A DNA stretch of 64,000 nt from Anaerolinea sp. Its GTDB lineage: Bacteria; Chloroflexota; Anaerolineae; Anaerolineales; Villigracilaceae. Made by a program: the position numbers and the translations under genes. Below are positions 49,179-57,029 of this stretch, piece after piece (positions within the stretch are counted from its first letter, which is position 1; each line of letters starts with the position of its first letter). The notes below the pieces were generated by a model. It had not been told where the DNA came from and made no database searches. It worked only from the letters and a program-made list of their open reading frames with translations. The stretch lies in the NCBI GenBank assembly GCA_020047815.1, contig JAIFNG010000175.1, forward strand, positions 1 through 64,000. Reading direction: 5' to 3'.

Positions 49179-50147
49179 ATGGATCCAATCATCATACTTC
49201 AGGCAGGCGTTGCCACTGGTACAGTGCTGTTATTTGCCACAATTGGTGAGATCTTGGCCGAGCGCTCTGGCGTATTGAATCTTGGGGTGGAAGGCATGAT
49301 GCTGATCGGCGCGATGACGGCGTTTAGCACGACCATTGCCACAGGAAATCCGTGGCTCGGTGTGCTTGCGGCAATGTTTGCAGCTGGGCTGATCAGCCAG
49401 ATCCATGCTTTCATAACCATTACATTGCAGGCAGACCAGGTGGTGAGCGGGCTTGCGCTTACCTTCCTTGGCACAGGCATCAGCCTGGTGTTGGGCGAAG
49501 GCTTGAGCAAAGCTGGCACCGTTTCCCTCCTGCCAAATTTTTCAATTCCTGTCCTGTCGCAAATCCCGATTCTTGGTCCAATATTGTTTACAAAACAAAG
49601 TGTACTGGTTTACATCGGCTACTTGTTTACGCCGCTCACCTGGTACTTTATTAACCATACACGCCCTGGGCTCAACTTGCGTTCAGTCGGTGAATATCCT
49701 TCTGCTGTGGATTCACTTGGCATCAGTGTGTTTGGCCTGCGATATTTCTATGTCTTTGTCGGCGGGATGTTAGCGGGCCTGGCAGGTGCGACCATCAGCC
49801 TTGCGGTTGCGCCAGGCTGGTTTAGTGAGTTGACCACCGCAGGTCAGGGGTGGATCGCGGTTGGGCTGGTTATTTTTGCTCAATGGGACCCTGTTCGCGC
49901 GATGTTTGGCTCGTACGCTTTTGGCGCACTCCGCCGCCTTATTTTGGATGTTCAAGGACCAACAATTATATTTGGGCTGAATAATCCGTTTTATTACAAT
50001 CCTTATTGGGGTTTCTTCCTGCAGATGTTGCCGTATGCATTCACGGTCATTGTGTTGGTGATCGGATCGAGAGAGGCCATGCGGAAACGACTGGGCGCAC
50101 CCGCTGCACTTGGCAATCCGTACATCCGAGGCGAACGCGGGAAATAA
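49179..50147 (+). CDS. ABC transporter permease (BMP/nucleoside type)
   Basis: IGEILAERSGVLNLGVEGMMLIGAMTAF; RSVGEYPSAVDSLGISV. Confidence 0.9.
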   Translation: MDPIIILQAGVATGTVLLFATIGEILAERSGVLNLGVEGMMLIGAMTAFSTTIATGNPWLGVLAAMFAAGLISQIHAFITITLQADQVVSGLALTFLGTGISLVLGEGLSKAGTVSLLPNFSIPVLSQIPILGPILFTKQSVLVYIGYLFTPLTWYFINHTRPGLNLRSVGEYPSAVDSLGISVFGLRYFYVFVGGMLAGLAGATISLAVAPGWFSELTTAGQGWIAVGLVIFAQWDPVRAMFGSYAFGALRRLILDVQGPTIIFGLNNPFYYNPYWGFFLQMLPYAFTVIVLVIGSREAMRKRLGAPAALGNPYIRGERGK

Positions 50148-50162
50148 AAAATCATTGTGTTA

Positions 50163-50206
50163 ATCCCATTGGGATAGGTTGTATACCACCCCAATGGGAT
50201 TTTTGA
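50163..50206 (+). terminator. Rho-independent terminator
   Basis: ATCCCATTGGG...CCCAATGGGATTTTTT. Confidence 0.75.
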
Positions 50207-50239
50207 TATTCCTACCTATAACTTTGGGAATGGAATATT

Positions 50240-50318
50240 ATGTCAGACAACTTTGTGGTGAAAATTGCCTCTTGAAAATCCATGTGAATTATGGTACAAA
50301 TGAACAAACGTCAGACGA
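50240..50318 (+). promoter_or_regulatory. Promoter of the second GntR gene with two GTCAGAC palindromes
   Basis: ATGTCAGACAA (50240-50250); TTGAAA (50272-50277)-17 nt-TACAAA (50295-50300); ACGTCAGACGA (50308-50318). Confidence 0.6.
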
Positions 50319-50342
50319 CTATCCTTTAATTTTTCACAACCC

Positions 50343-51074
50343 ATGCGAATACTTCAATCGAAGTCTATTGCTAATCAGGTAGATGAAATCCTCCTTGAGA
50401 GAATCCGGGATGGCATATATTTGCCGGGTAGTCGTATACCGTCTGAAAGTGAATTGTCTGATGAGTTGGGGGTAAGCCGAGCCACAGTGCGTACTGCACT
50501 TGCCAAACTGGCAGCCAATGGATTTATTCTTCGTAAACAAGGGAATGGTACCTACGTCAATGAACATGTAAATGAAACCAGTGCTCACTTTGGGAATTTG
50601 TGGGATCTGGCGGAGTTGATATCAGGGAATGGCTACAATCCTTCCATCCGTTTTCTTTCCATCGATCGCAGACCCGCCACTGAAAAAGAGGCGCTCGTTC
50701 TGGCGTTGGAGGAAGGGGAGGAATTGATCTGTCTGCAGCGGTTATTTTATGCTGATCAACAGCCTGTCATTTTGGCAGACAATGTGATCCCGTATTCCCT
50801 GCTTCGTGCGCCGATCGAGAACATCGACGGCAAACTTCATATCCGTGAAATTTTTGAACAATATTTTCATCAAAAGATCTCATTTGTTTTGACCGACATA
50901 CGCTCTACTTTGATGGCTGCTGATGCTCAGGAGTTTTTGAGTGGCAAAGCTGGCAGGGCAATTTTGCAATTGCAAACAATATTTTACGGAAAAAACAACA
51001 TGCCCCTTGCATTGGGTGTGAATGTTTTTGACGATTCGTTCCTGCATTTGAGTTTGGCGCAGGCGTGGAGTTGA
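50343..51074 (+). CDS. GntR family regulator with UTRA domain
   Basis: SRIPSESELSDELGVSRATVRTALAKLAANGFILRKQGNGTYV plus C-terminal UTRA-like region. Confidence 0.9.
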   Translation: MRILQSKSIANQVDEILLERIRDGIYLPGSRIPSESELSDELGVSRATVRTALAKLAANGFILRKQGNGTYVNEHVNETSAHFGNLWDLAELISGNGYNPSIRFLSIDRRPATEKEALVLALEEGEELICLQRLFYADQQPVILADNVIPYSLLRAPIENIDGKLHIREIFEQYFHQKISFVLTDIRSTLMAADAQEFLSGKAGRAILQLQTIFYGKNNMPLALGVNVFDDSFLHLSLAQAWS

Positions 51075-51128
51075 CGCGCTTGTTTTTTCTTGTGTCCCGA
51101 AATTCGACCCTGAGAGGATGATGTCCTG

Positions 51129-52277
51129 ATGCAACAAAAACTTGGTTCCCTTTTTGACGCCTTATTGCCGGTTATCGCCACGCTTGCCGCGCTTGCCGTA
51201 GGAGCAGTGATGCTCCTCTTTCTCAAAGTCAACCCTGTTGAGGCGTATGCCGCACTTTGGGATGGTGCCTTTGGAAGTTCCAATGCCTTTGCAGAAACAC
51301 TGGTCAAGGCAACCCCTTTGTTGTTGGTGGGGATCGGCATTTGCATCTCATTTCGCGGCGATGTGATTAACATTGGCGGTGAAGGACAAATGATCATTGG
51401 CGCAGTCCTCGCGACGTGGGTTGGCTTGAATTTCACCGGCCTTCCTGGCTGGTTGACGATCACTCTTTCCATGATGGCGGGTTTTTTGGGCGGGGCTATT
51501 TGGGGAGGAATTCCGGGGGTGCTCAAAGCCTATTTCAGTGTGAACGAAATCCTCAGCACAGTAATGATGAATGCCATAGCAGTCCAGCTGATGAACTTCC
51601 TTCTTCGCGGGCCGATGATCGATCCTGCACAGGCAGAGATGGCTTCACAAATTCCTCAAACTGCACGCCTGGAGGAAATTTTCCGCCTGCCGCGATTGGC
51701 GCCGACCCGTTTGCATCTTGGCGCATTGATCGCGGTGATCTTTGCCGTCCTTGTTTACATCCTTTTATGGCGTACTACACTTGGATATCGCATCCGCGCG
51801 GTGGGACAGAACCCGCATGCTTCACGTTATGCGGGCATTAAGGTTCAGCGTTATATGGTTCTTGCCTTGTTGCTGAGCGGCGCTTTTGCCGGACTGGCCG
51901 GGGCGACTCAGGTTTTTGGTGTGAATTACCGCATGATCACTGATGGATCATCATCCGGCTTTACAGGAAGCGCCGGGTTCAATGGGATTGTTGCTGCCTT
52001 ATTTGGCGGTTTGCATCCGATCCTGACCATCCCTGCATCGATCTTATTTGGTGCGCTTTTGGTGGGCGCTAACAAAATGCAAAGGGTGGTTCAGGTTCCT
52101 TCTGCATTGATCACTGCCTTAAATGGATTGGTGGTTGTATTTGTTGTCAGTAGTGAAATTATTCGCAAGAGACGACAACGAAGGCGGGAGGCGGTTGCCA
52201 AACGGGATGATGAAACTCCACCCCCTGCAGTTGAAGCAGGAAATAAAAAAATCCAGCAAGCGGAGGTGGGTTCATGA
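51129..52277 (+). CDS. ABC transporter permease (BMP/nucleoside type)
   Basis: ISFRGDVINIGGEGQMIIGAVLATW; multi-TM. Confidence 0.9.
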   Translation: MQQKLGSLFDALLPVIATLAALAVGAVMLLFLKVNPVEAYAALWDGAFGSSNAFAETLVKATPLLLVGIGICISFRGDVINIGGEGQMIIGAVLATWVGLNFTGLPGWLTITLSMMAGFLGGAIWGGIPGVLKAYFSVNEILSTVMMNAIAVQLMNFLLRGPMIDPAQAEMASQIPQTARLEEIFRLPRLAPTRLHLGALIAVIFAVLVYILLWRTTLGYRIRAVGQNPHASRYAGIKVQRYMVLALLLSGAFAGLAGATQVFGVNYRMITDGSSSGFTGSAGFNGIVAALFGGLHPILTIPASILFGALLVGANKMQRVVQVPSALITALNGLVVVFVVSSEIIRKRRQRRREAVAKRDDETPPPAVEAGNKKIQQAEVGS

Positions 52278-53206
52278 TATCTGATCTCTTTACTGTCACC
52301 GTGCTGATCGGCATTTTGGCATCTGGAATTCGCCTATCCACTCCATATTTATTTGCCGCAATTGGTGAAACCTTTGGACAAAAAAGCGGCGTGCTTAATC
52401 TGGGCGTTGAAGGACAAATGCTGTTAGGTGCTTTTGCCGCGTTTTATGTCGCGCTTACAACCGGGAATTTGTGGCTTGGTCTGTTTACTGCCATGATCGT
52501 TGGTGCGTTGATGGGGCTTGCCATGGCATATGTGACCGTCAATTTACATGCCGAACAGGGTATCAGCGGTATCGGTTTCTATCTCTTCGGCCTGGGCATG
52601 AGCGATTTGCTGTTCCAAAAGTTAATGGGTACAGTGGAAACAGTTAAAGGTTTTCCAGAAATTTATATCCCGGGTTTGAGCGATATTCCTGGAATCGGTA
52701 AAATTTTCTTTAGCCAGAATATTCTGGTCTATATCGCATATTTGCTTGTGCCTATTGCCTGGTTCGTATTGAATAAGACCACCCTGGGGTTGAAGATCCG
52801 TTCGGTGGGTGAAAACCCCGATGCGGCGGATTCACTCGGTGTAAGCGTGTCCCGTATTCGATATTTCACCATCATCCTTGGCGGAACGCTTTCCGGGATT
52901 GCCGGTGCATCCCTGTCCATCGCTTTACTGAATGTTTTCCAGCAGAATATGACCAGCGGACTTGGCTTTATTGCGGTGGCGTTGGTTTACTTTGGCGCAT
53001 GGCGCCCCATTGGCGTTTTAGGCGGCGCTTTATTGTTTAGTTTGATAAATTCCCTGCAATTGTGGGTGCAGGTATTGAGCATTCCCATTCCTTCTGATAT
53101 TGCGGTGATGATGCCGTATGTAGTGACGATTTTGGTGTTGGTAGCCACAGTATCGAAAGTTCGCGCCCCGTCAGCGTTGACGAAGCCCTTTGAGCGGGGC
53201 GATTAA
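52274..53206 (+). CDS. ABC transporter permease (BMP/nucleoside type)
   Basis: IGETFGQKSGVLNLGVEGQMLLGAFAAF; RSVGENPDAADSLGVSV. Confidence 0.9.
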   Translation: MISDLFTVTVLIGILASGIRLSTPYLFAAIGETFGQKSGVLNLGVEGQMLLGAFAAFYVALTTGNLWLGLFTAMIVGALMGLAMAYVTVNLHAEQGISGIGFYLFGLGMSDLLFQKLMGTVETVKGFPEIYIPGLSDIPGIGKIFFSQNILVYIAYLLVPIAWFVLNKTTLGLKIRSVGENPDAADSLGVSVSRIRYFTIILGGTLSGIAGASLSIALLNVFQQNMTSGLGFIAVALVYFGAWRPIGVLGGALLFSLINSLQLWVQVLSIPIPSDIAVMMPYVVTILVLVATVSKVRAPSALTKPFERGD

Positions 53207-53314
53207 TCCATGACAAGGAGGTGGACCCTCAGCCTGACATGTTAATTTGAATTTCGAAACAGGATATTTGTCCCGTCGAAAGAAAAGTAATAAACACTAT
53301 CCAAGGAGAAGAAG

Positions 53315-54382
53315 ATGAAAAAAATTGTTTGGTTTTTACTCACCATGGCGCTTGTCTTAAGTGCCTGCGGCGCTCCCGCCGTTGCCACTGAAGCCCCCGC
53401 TGCTGAAGCGCCTGCTGCCACTGAGGCTCCCGCTGTTGCCACTGAAGCACCCGCTGCTACTGAAGCACCAGTCATGGCTGAACCGTTCCGCGTGGCCGTT
53501 GTAATGCCCAGTGCCACCACTGACCTGGCGTTTGGTCAATCCATGTACGATGCCCTCGTCCGCGTTCAGGAAGAGATGGGTGCAGATAAGTTCGAGTTCG
53601 TTTATTCTGAAGGCATGTTCGTTGTGGACGATGCCGCTGCCGCCATCCGTGATTATGCCACCCAGGGTTTCGATCTGATTATCGCCCATGGTTCACAGTA
53701 CGGTTCCTCTTTACAGGAAATTGCCCCCGACTTCCCCGAAACCAGTTTTGCCTGGGGTACAACAGTTGATACATTTGGTCTCCCCAATGTATTCGCCTAT
53801 GAAGCATTGTCCCAGGAAGGCGGCTATGTTAACGGCGTATTGGCAGCTTCCCTCAGCACCAGCAAAGTGATCGGTATTGTTGGACCGATTGAAACCGGTG
53901 ATGCCAAGTTGTATGTTGATGGTTTCAAAGCTGGTGTTGTTGCGACTGATCCCGCGATCCAGGTGAACGTTAATTATATTGGTTCCTTCTCGGATGTTGC
54001 TCTTGCCTCCGAAGCTGCCACCACCCACATTGCCGCTGGCGCCGATGTTTTGACCGGCTCTGCTCAGATGGTTGTCGGCGCGATCGGAAAGGCCGAGGAA
54101 GCCAATGCCTTGTGGTTCGGTACTCAATCCAATCAGGCGTCGCTTGCCCCATCGATTGTGGTAGCCAGCCAGGTGTATCACTGGGAAGTCATGCTCAATG
54201 AGATGATCGGTCTCATTCAGGAAGGCACCCTCGGTGGACAGTCCTTTGCTGCCAATCTTGCCAATGGCGGACAGGTGATCGAATTTAACGCAGATTACGC
54301 GCTGTCTGATGAAGCCAAAGCTTTGGCTGACGAGACCATCAAAGGTATCGTTGACGGCACGATTACAATTGCTCTGCCGTAG
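53315..54382 (+). CDS. BMP family ABC substrate-binding lipoprotein
   Basis: Lipobox ALVLSAC; TEAPAA linker; FRVAVVMPSATTDLAFGQSMYDALVRVQEEMG. Confidence 0.9.
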   Translation: MKKIVWFLLTMALVLSACGAPAVATEAPAAEAPAATEAPAVATEAPAATEAPVMAEPFRVAVVMPSATTDLAFGQSMYDALVRVQEEMGADKFEFVYSEGMFVVDDAAAAIRDYATQGFDLIIAHGSQYGSSLQEIAPDFPETSFAWGTTVDTFGLPNVFAYEALSQEGGYVNGVLAASLSTSKVIGIVGPIETGDAKLYVDGFKAGVVATDPAIQVNVNYIGSFSDVALASEAATTHIAAGADVLTGSAQMVVGAIGKAEEANALWFGTQSNQASLAPSIVVASQVYHWEVMLNEMIGLIQEGTLGGQSFAANLANGGQVIEFNADYALSDEAKALADETIKGIVDGTITIALP

Positions 54383-54397
54383 TCTCTTATAGAAAAA

Positions 54398-54430
54398 GAC
54401 CTGACAGGTTTTCCTAAACCTGTCAGGTCT
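54398..54430. repeat. Inverted repeat, terminator-like
   Basis: GACCTGACAGGTTTTCCTAAACCTGTCAGGTCT. Confidence 0.75.
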
Positions 54431-54445
54431 AATCCAATTTTTAGG

Positions 54446-56014
54446 ATGGCACCCATGAGCGAAACCGATAAACTCCCCTCTGGACGGGCTCGTATCAATA
54501 GCCTGGAAATGCGCGGCATTACCAAGAGATTCCCTGGTGTGCTTGCCAGTGATCATGTTGACTTCGATGTGAAATCTGGTGAAGTCCATGCCCTTTTGGG
54601 CGAAAATGGCGCGGGTAAAAGCACGTTGATGAAAATCCTGTATGGTTTATATCATCCTGACGAAGGCGAGGTATTGATCAACGGCAAGCCAGTCAGAATT
54701 TCTTCACCCACAGATTCGATCAATCTCGGCATTGGCATGATCCACCAGCATTTTATGCTGGTGCAGACCATGACCGTGGCTGAAAATGTTGCACTGGGAC
54801 TGCCATCCTCCCGTGGTGCGCTGACAGACCTTGACCGCGTTTCGAAACGGATCGTCGAACTGGCAGATATCTATGGTCTGAGAATTGACCCATCGGCCTA
54901 TATCTGGCAGTTATCTGTGGGGCAGCAGCAACGGGTGGAAATTATTAAAGCCCTGTATCGCGGGGCAGCCTTGCTTATCCTTGACGAGCCAACCGCTGTT
55001 CTCACCCCGCAGGAAGTGGATGAATTATTCGTCATTATGAATCAGATGGTCAGGGATGGGCACGGGCTTGTTTTTATTTCTCACAAACTGCATGAAGTGG
55101 TTGAAATCAGCCATCGCATTTCTGTTCTGCGTGATGGACGTATGATCGGTACGCGCCTCACGTCTGAAACCACCAAACAAGACCTTGCCAACTGGATGGT
55201 TGGACGTGAAGTCGGATTTACCCCGGATCGCGGACAAGTGGAGTGTGGTGGTCCCCGCTTGCAGCTCAAAGATGTATCCTGTGGCAGTGACCGTGGGACA
55301 CCAGGCTTGCGCGGCATCAGCATTGATGTTTGCTCGGGTGAAATTTTGGGTATTGCGGGAGTCTCTGGTAATGGTCAACGCGAGTTGGCGGAAACCATTA
55401 CAGGTTTGCGGAAAACAACAGGCGGACAGGTCTTTTTGGAAGGAAATGACATCACCGGGTTTTCCCCATCTGATGTCACAGACCGGATGCTTTCCTACAT
55501 CCCTGAAGAACGTATGCGCGATGGGATGATCAAGGATTTCACAGTTGCTGAAAATATGATCCTGCGTGAGCATGAAAAAATGCCTTACTCACGTTATGGA
55601 TTTCTCAACCTGCGCGAAATTTCCCAACATGCCGACCAATTGATCAAAAAATTTCATGTTAAGACTCCTTCGCGTGAAACCCATGCCAAAAATCTTTCCG
55701 GCGGTAATATTCAAAAGATCGTCCTGGCACGTGAAATTTTTCGCACCCCGCGTGTCATCATTGCTGCCCAACCCACCCGCGGACTGGATATTGGCGCGAC
55801 TGAGTACGTCCGTGAGCAATTGCTTGAACAACGAAAACAAGGCGTGGCGATCATGCTTATATCCGAAGACCTTGATGAGATCCTTGCACTTTCCGACCGC
55901 ATTGCTGTCATCTACGAAGGCCAGGTCATGGATATTGTTCCACGCGCTGAAGCCACTCCGGCAAAACTTGGCTTATTAATGGCAGGTGTTCATCCTGAAG
56001 AAACACCCGCATAA
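54446..56014 (+). CDS. Nucleoside-type ABC transporter ATP-binding protein (two NBDs)
   Basis: LLGENGAGKSTLMKILYGLYHPDEGEV, LSVGQQQRVEIIKALYRGAALLILDEPTAVLTP, LSGGNIQKIVLAREI. Confidence 0.9.
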   Translation: MAPMSETDKLPSGRARINSLEMRGITKRFPGVLASDHVDFDVKSGEVHALLGENGAGKSTLMKILYGLYHPDEGEVLINGKPVRISSPTDSINLGIGMIHQHFMLVQTMTVAENVALGLPSSRGALTDLDRVSKRIVELADIYGLRIDPSAYIWQLSVGQQQRVEIIKALYRGAALLILDEPTAVLTPQEVDELFVIMNQMVRDGHGLVFISHKLHEVVEISHRISVLRDGRMIGTRLTSETTKQDLANWMVGREVGFTPDRGQVECGGPRLQLKDVSCGSDRGTPGLRGISIDVCSGEILGIAGVSGNGQRELAETITGLRKTTGGQVFLEGNDITGFSPSDVTDRMLSYIPEERMRDGMIKDFTVAENMILREHEKMPYSRYGFLNLREISQHADQLIKKFHVKTPSRETHAKNLSGGNIQKIVLAREIFRTPRVIIAAQPTRGLDIGATEYVREQLLEQRKQGVAIMLISEDLDEILALSDRIAVIYEGQVMDIVPRAEATPAKLGLLMAGVHPEETPA

Positions 56015-56146
56015 TTTTTAATGTGCAGGAAAAGCAGTAAAATATAAATCATCGGTTCGGTGGTCGCTGTTTGCGAAGTGCATCAGCGGCGTTGGGTTAG
56101 ACCCCATCGAAAAGTGCCGCCGCTTAGCAAGAAAGAGGAAACCACT

Positions 56147-57019
56147 ATGAACCTTTGGCAGGAATACAAAAGACCCGCTTCGATTGCAGAAGCAATTCAA
56201 GCGCTAACATCTGCACCTGGCCCTGCAATGCCCATTGCAGGCGGTACAGACTTGATGCTTGACCTAAAACAAGGTCGTCATTCACCCGTCCATACTCTAA
56301 TTGATCTGACATTTATCAGGGAGATGACCGTCCTTGAGTTGAGGGGGGATGAACTTTTTATCGGCGCCTCCGTTGCAGTCAACCAGGTTGCGACAGATCC
56401 TTTAGTGGGTGACCACGCCCAGGCATTGGTCGAAGCCTGTAATTTGATCGCAGGACCACAAGTCCGTAACACCGCCACCATCGGGGGAAATGTGGCGCAC
56501 GCACTCCCCGCTGCAGATGGGACCATCGCCCTTACCGCCCTCGATGCGCAAGCTGAGGTTGCGAGTCCTGCAGGTGTCCGCCGAATGCCATTTACTTCGC
56601 TTTTCCTCGGGCCGGGAAAGTCTTCCATTAATAAAAGTGAAGAAATCATCGTTGGCTTTTACCTTCCCAAATTGAAAAAGGGACAAGCCTCCTGCTTCAA
56701 ACGCATCATGCGCCCGCAGGGAGTTGCGCTTCCCATTCTGAATTGCTCTGTCTGGCTTGAACGTGAAAAAGATACAGTAAAGGATATTCATATCGCTGTC
56801 GGTCCCGGCGGCTCGACTCCCTTCCGGGCTACAGAAGCAGAAGCTGCCTTGTGTGGACGATCTTTCAGTGAAGAGACTTTCAGCCATGCACTTGAGGCTC
56901 TGCTGGGTCAAGCCAAATTCCGCACCAGTGCCCGCCGTGCCAGCGCAGAATACCGCAAACATATTGTTGGCGGTTTATTTAGAGATGTATTTGAAGCAGC
57001 GTGGAAACGCGCAGAATAG
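56147..57019 (+). CDS. Xanthine dehydrogenase-family FAD-binding subunit
   Basis: MPIAGGTDLMLDLKQGRH; IAGPQVRNTATIGGNVAHALPAADG. Confidence 0.9.
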   Translation: MNLWQEYKRPASIAEAIQALTSAPGPAMPIAGGTDLMLDLKQGRHSPVHTLIDLTFIREMTVLELRGDELFIGASVAVNQVATDPLVGDHAQALVEACNLIAGPQVRNTATIGGNVAHALPAADGTIALTALDAQAEVASPAGVRRMPFTSLFLGPGKSSINKSEEIIVGFYLPKLKKGQASCFKRIMRPQGVALPILNCSVWLEREKDTVKDIHIAVGPGGSTPFRATEAEAALCGRSFSEETFSHALEALLGQAKFRTSARRASAEYRKHIVGGLFRDVFEAAWKRAE

Positions 57020-57029
57020 GATTAATGGT

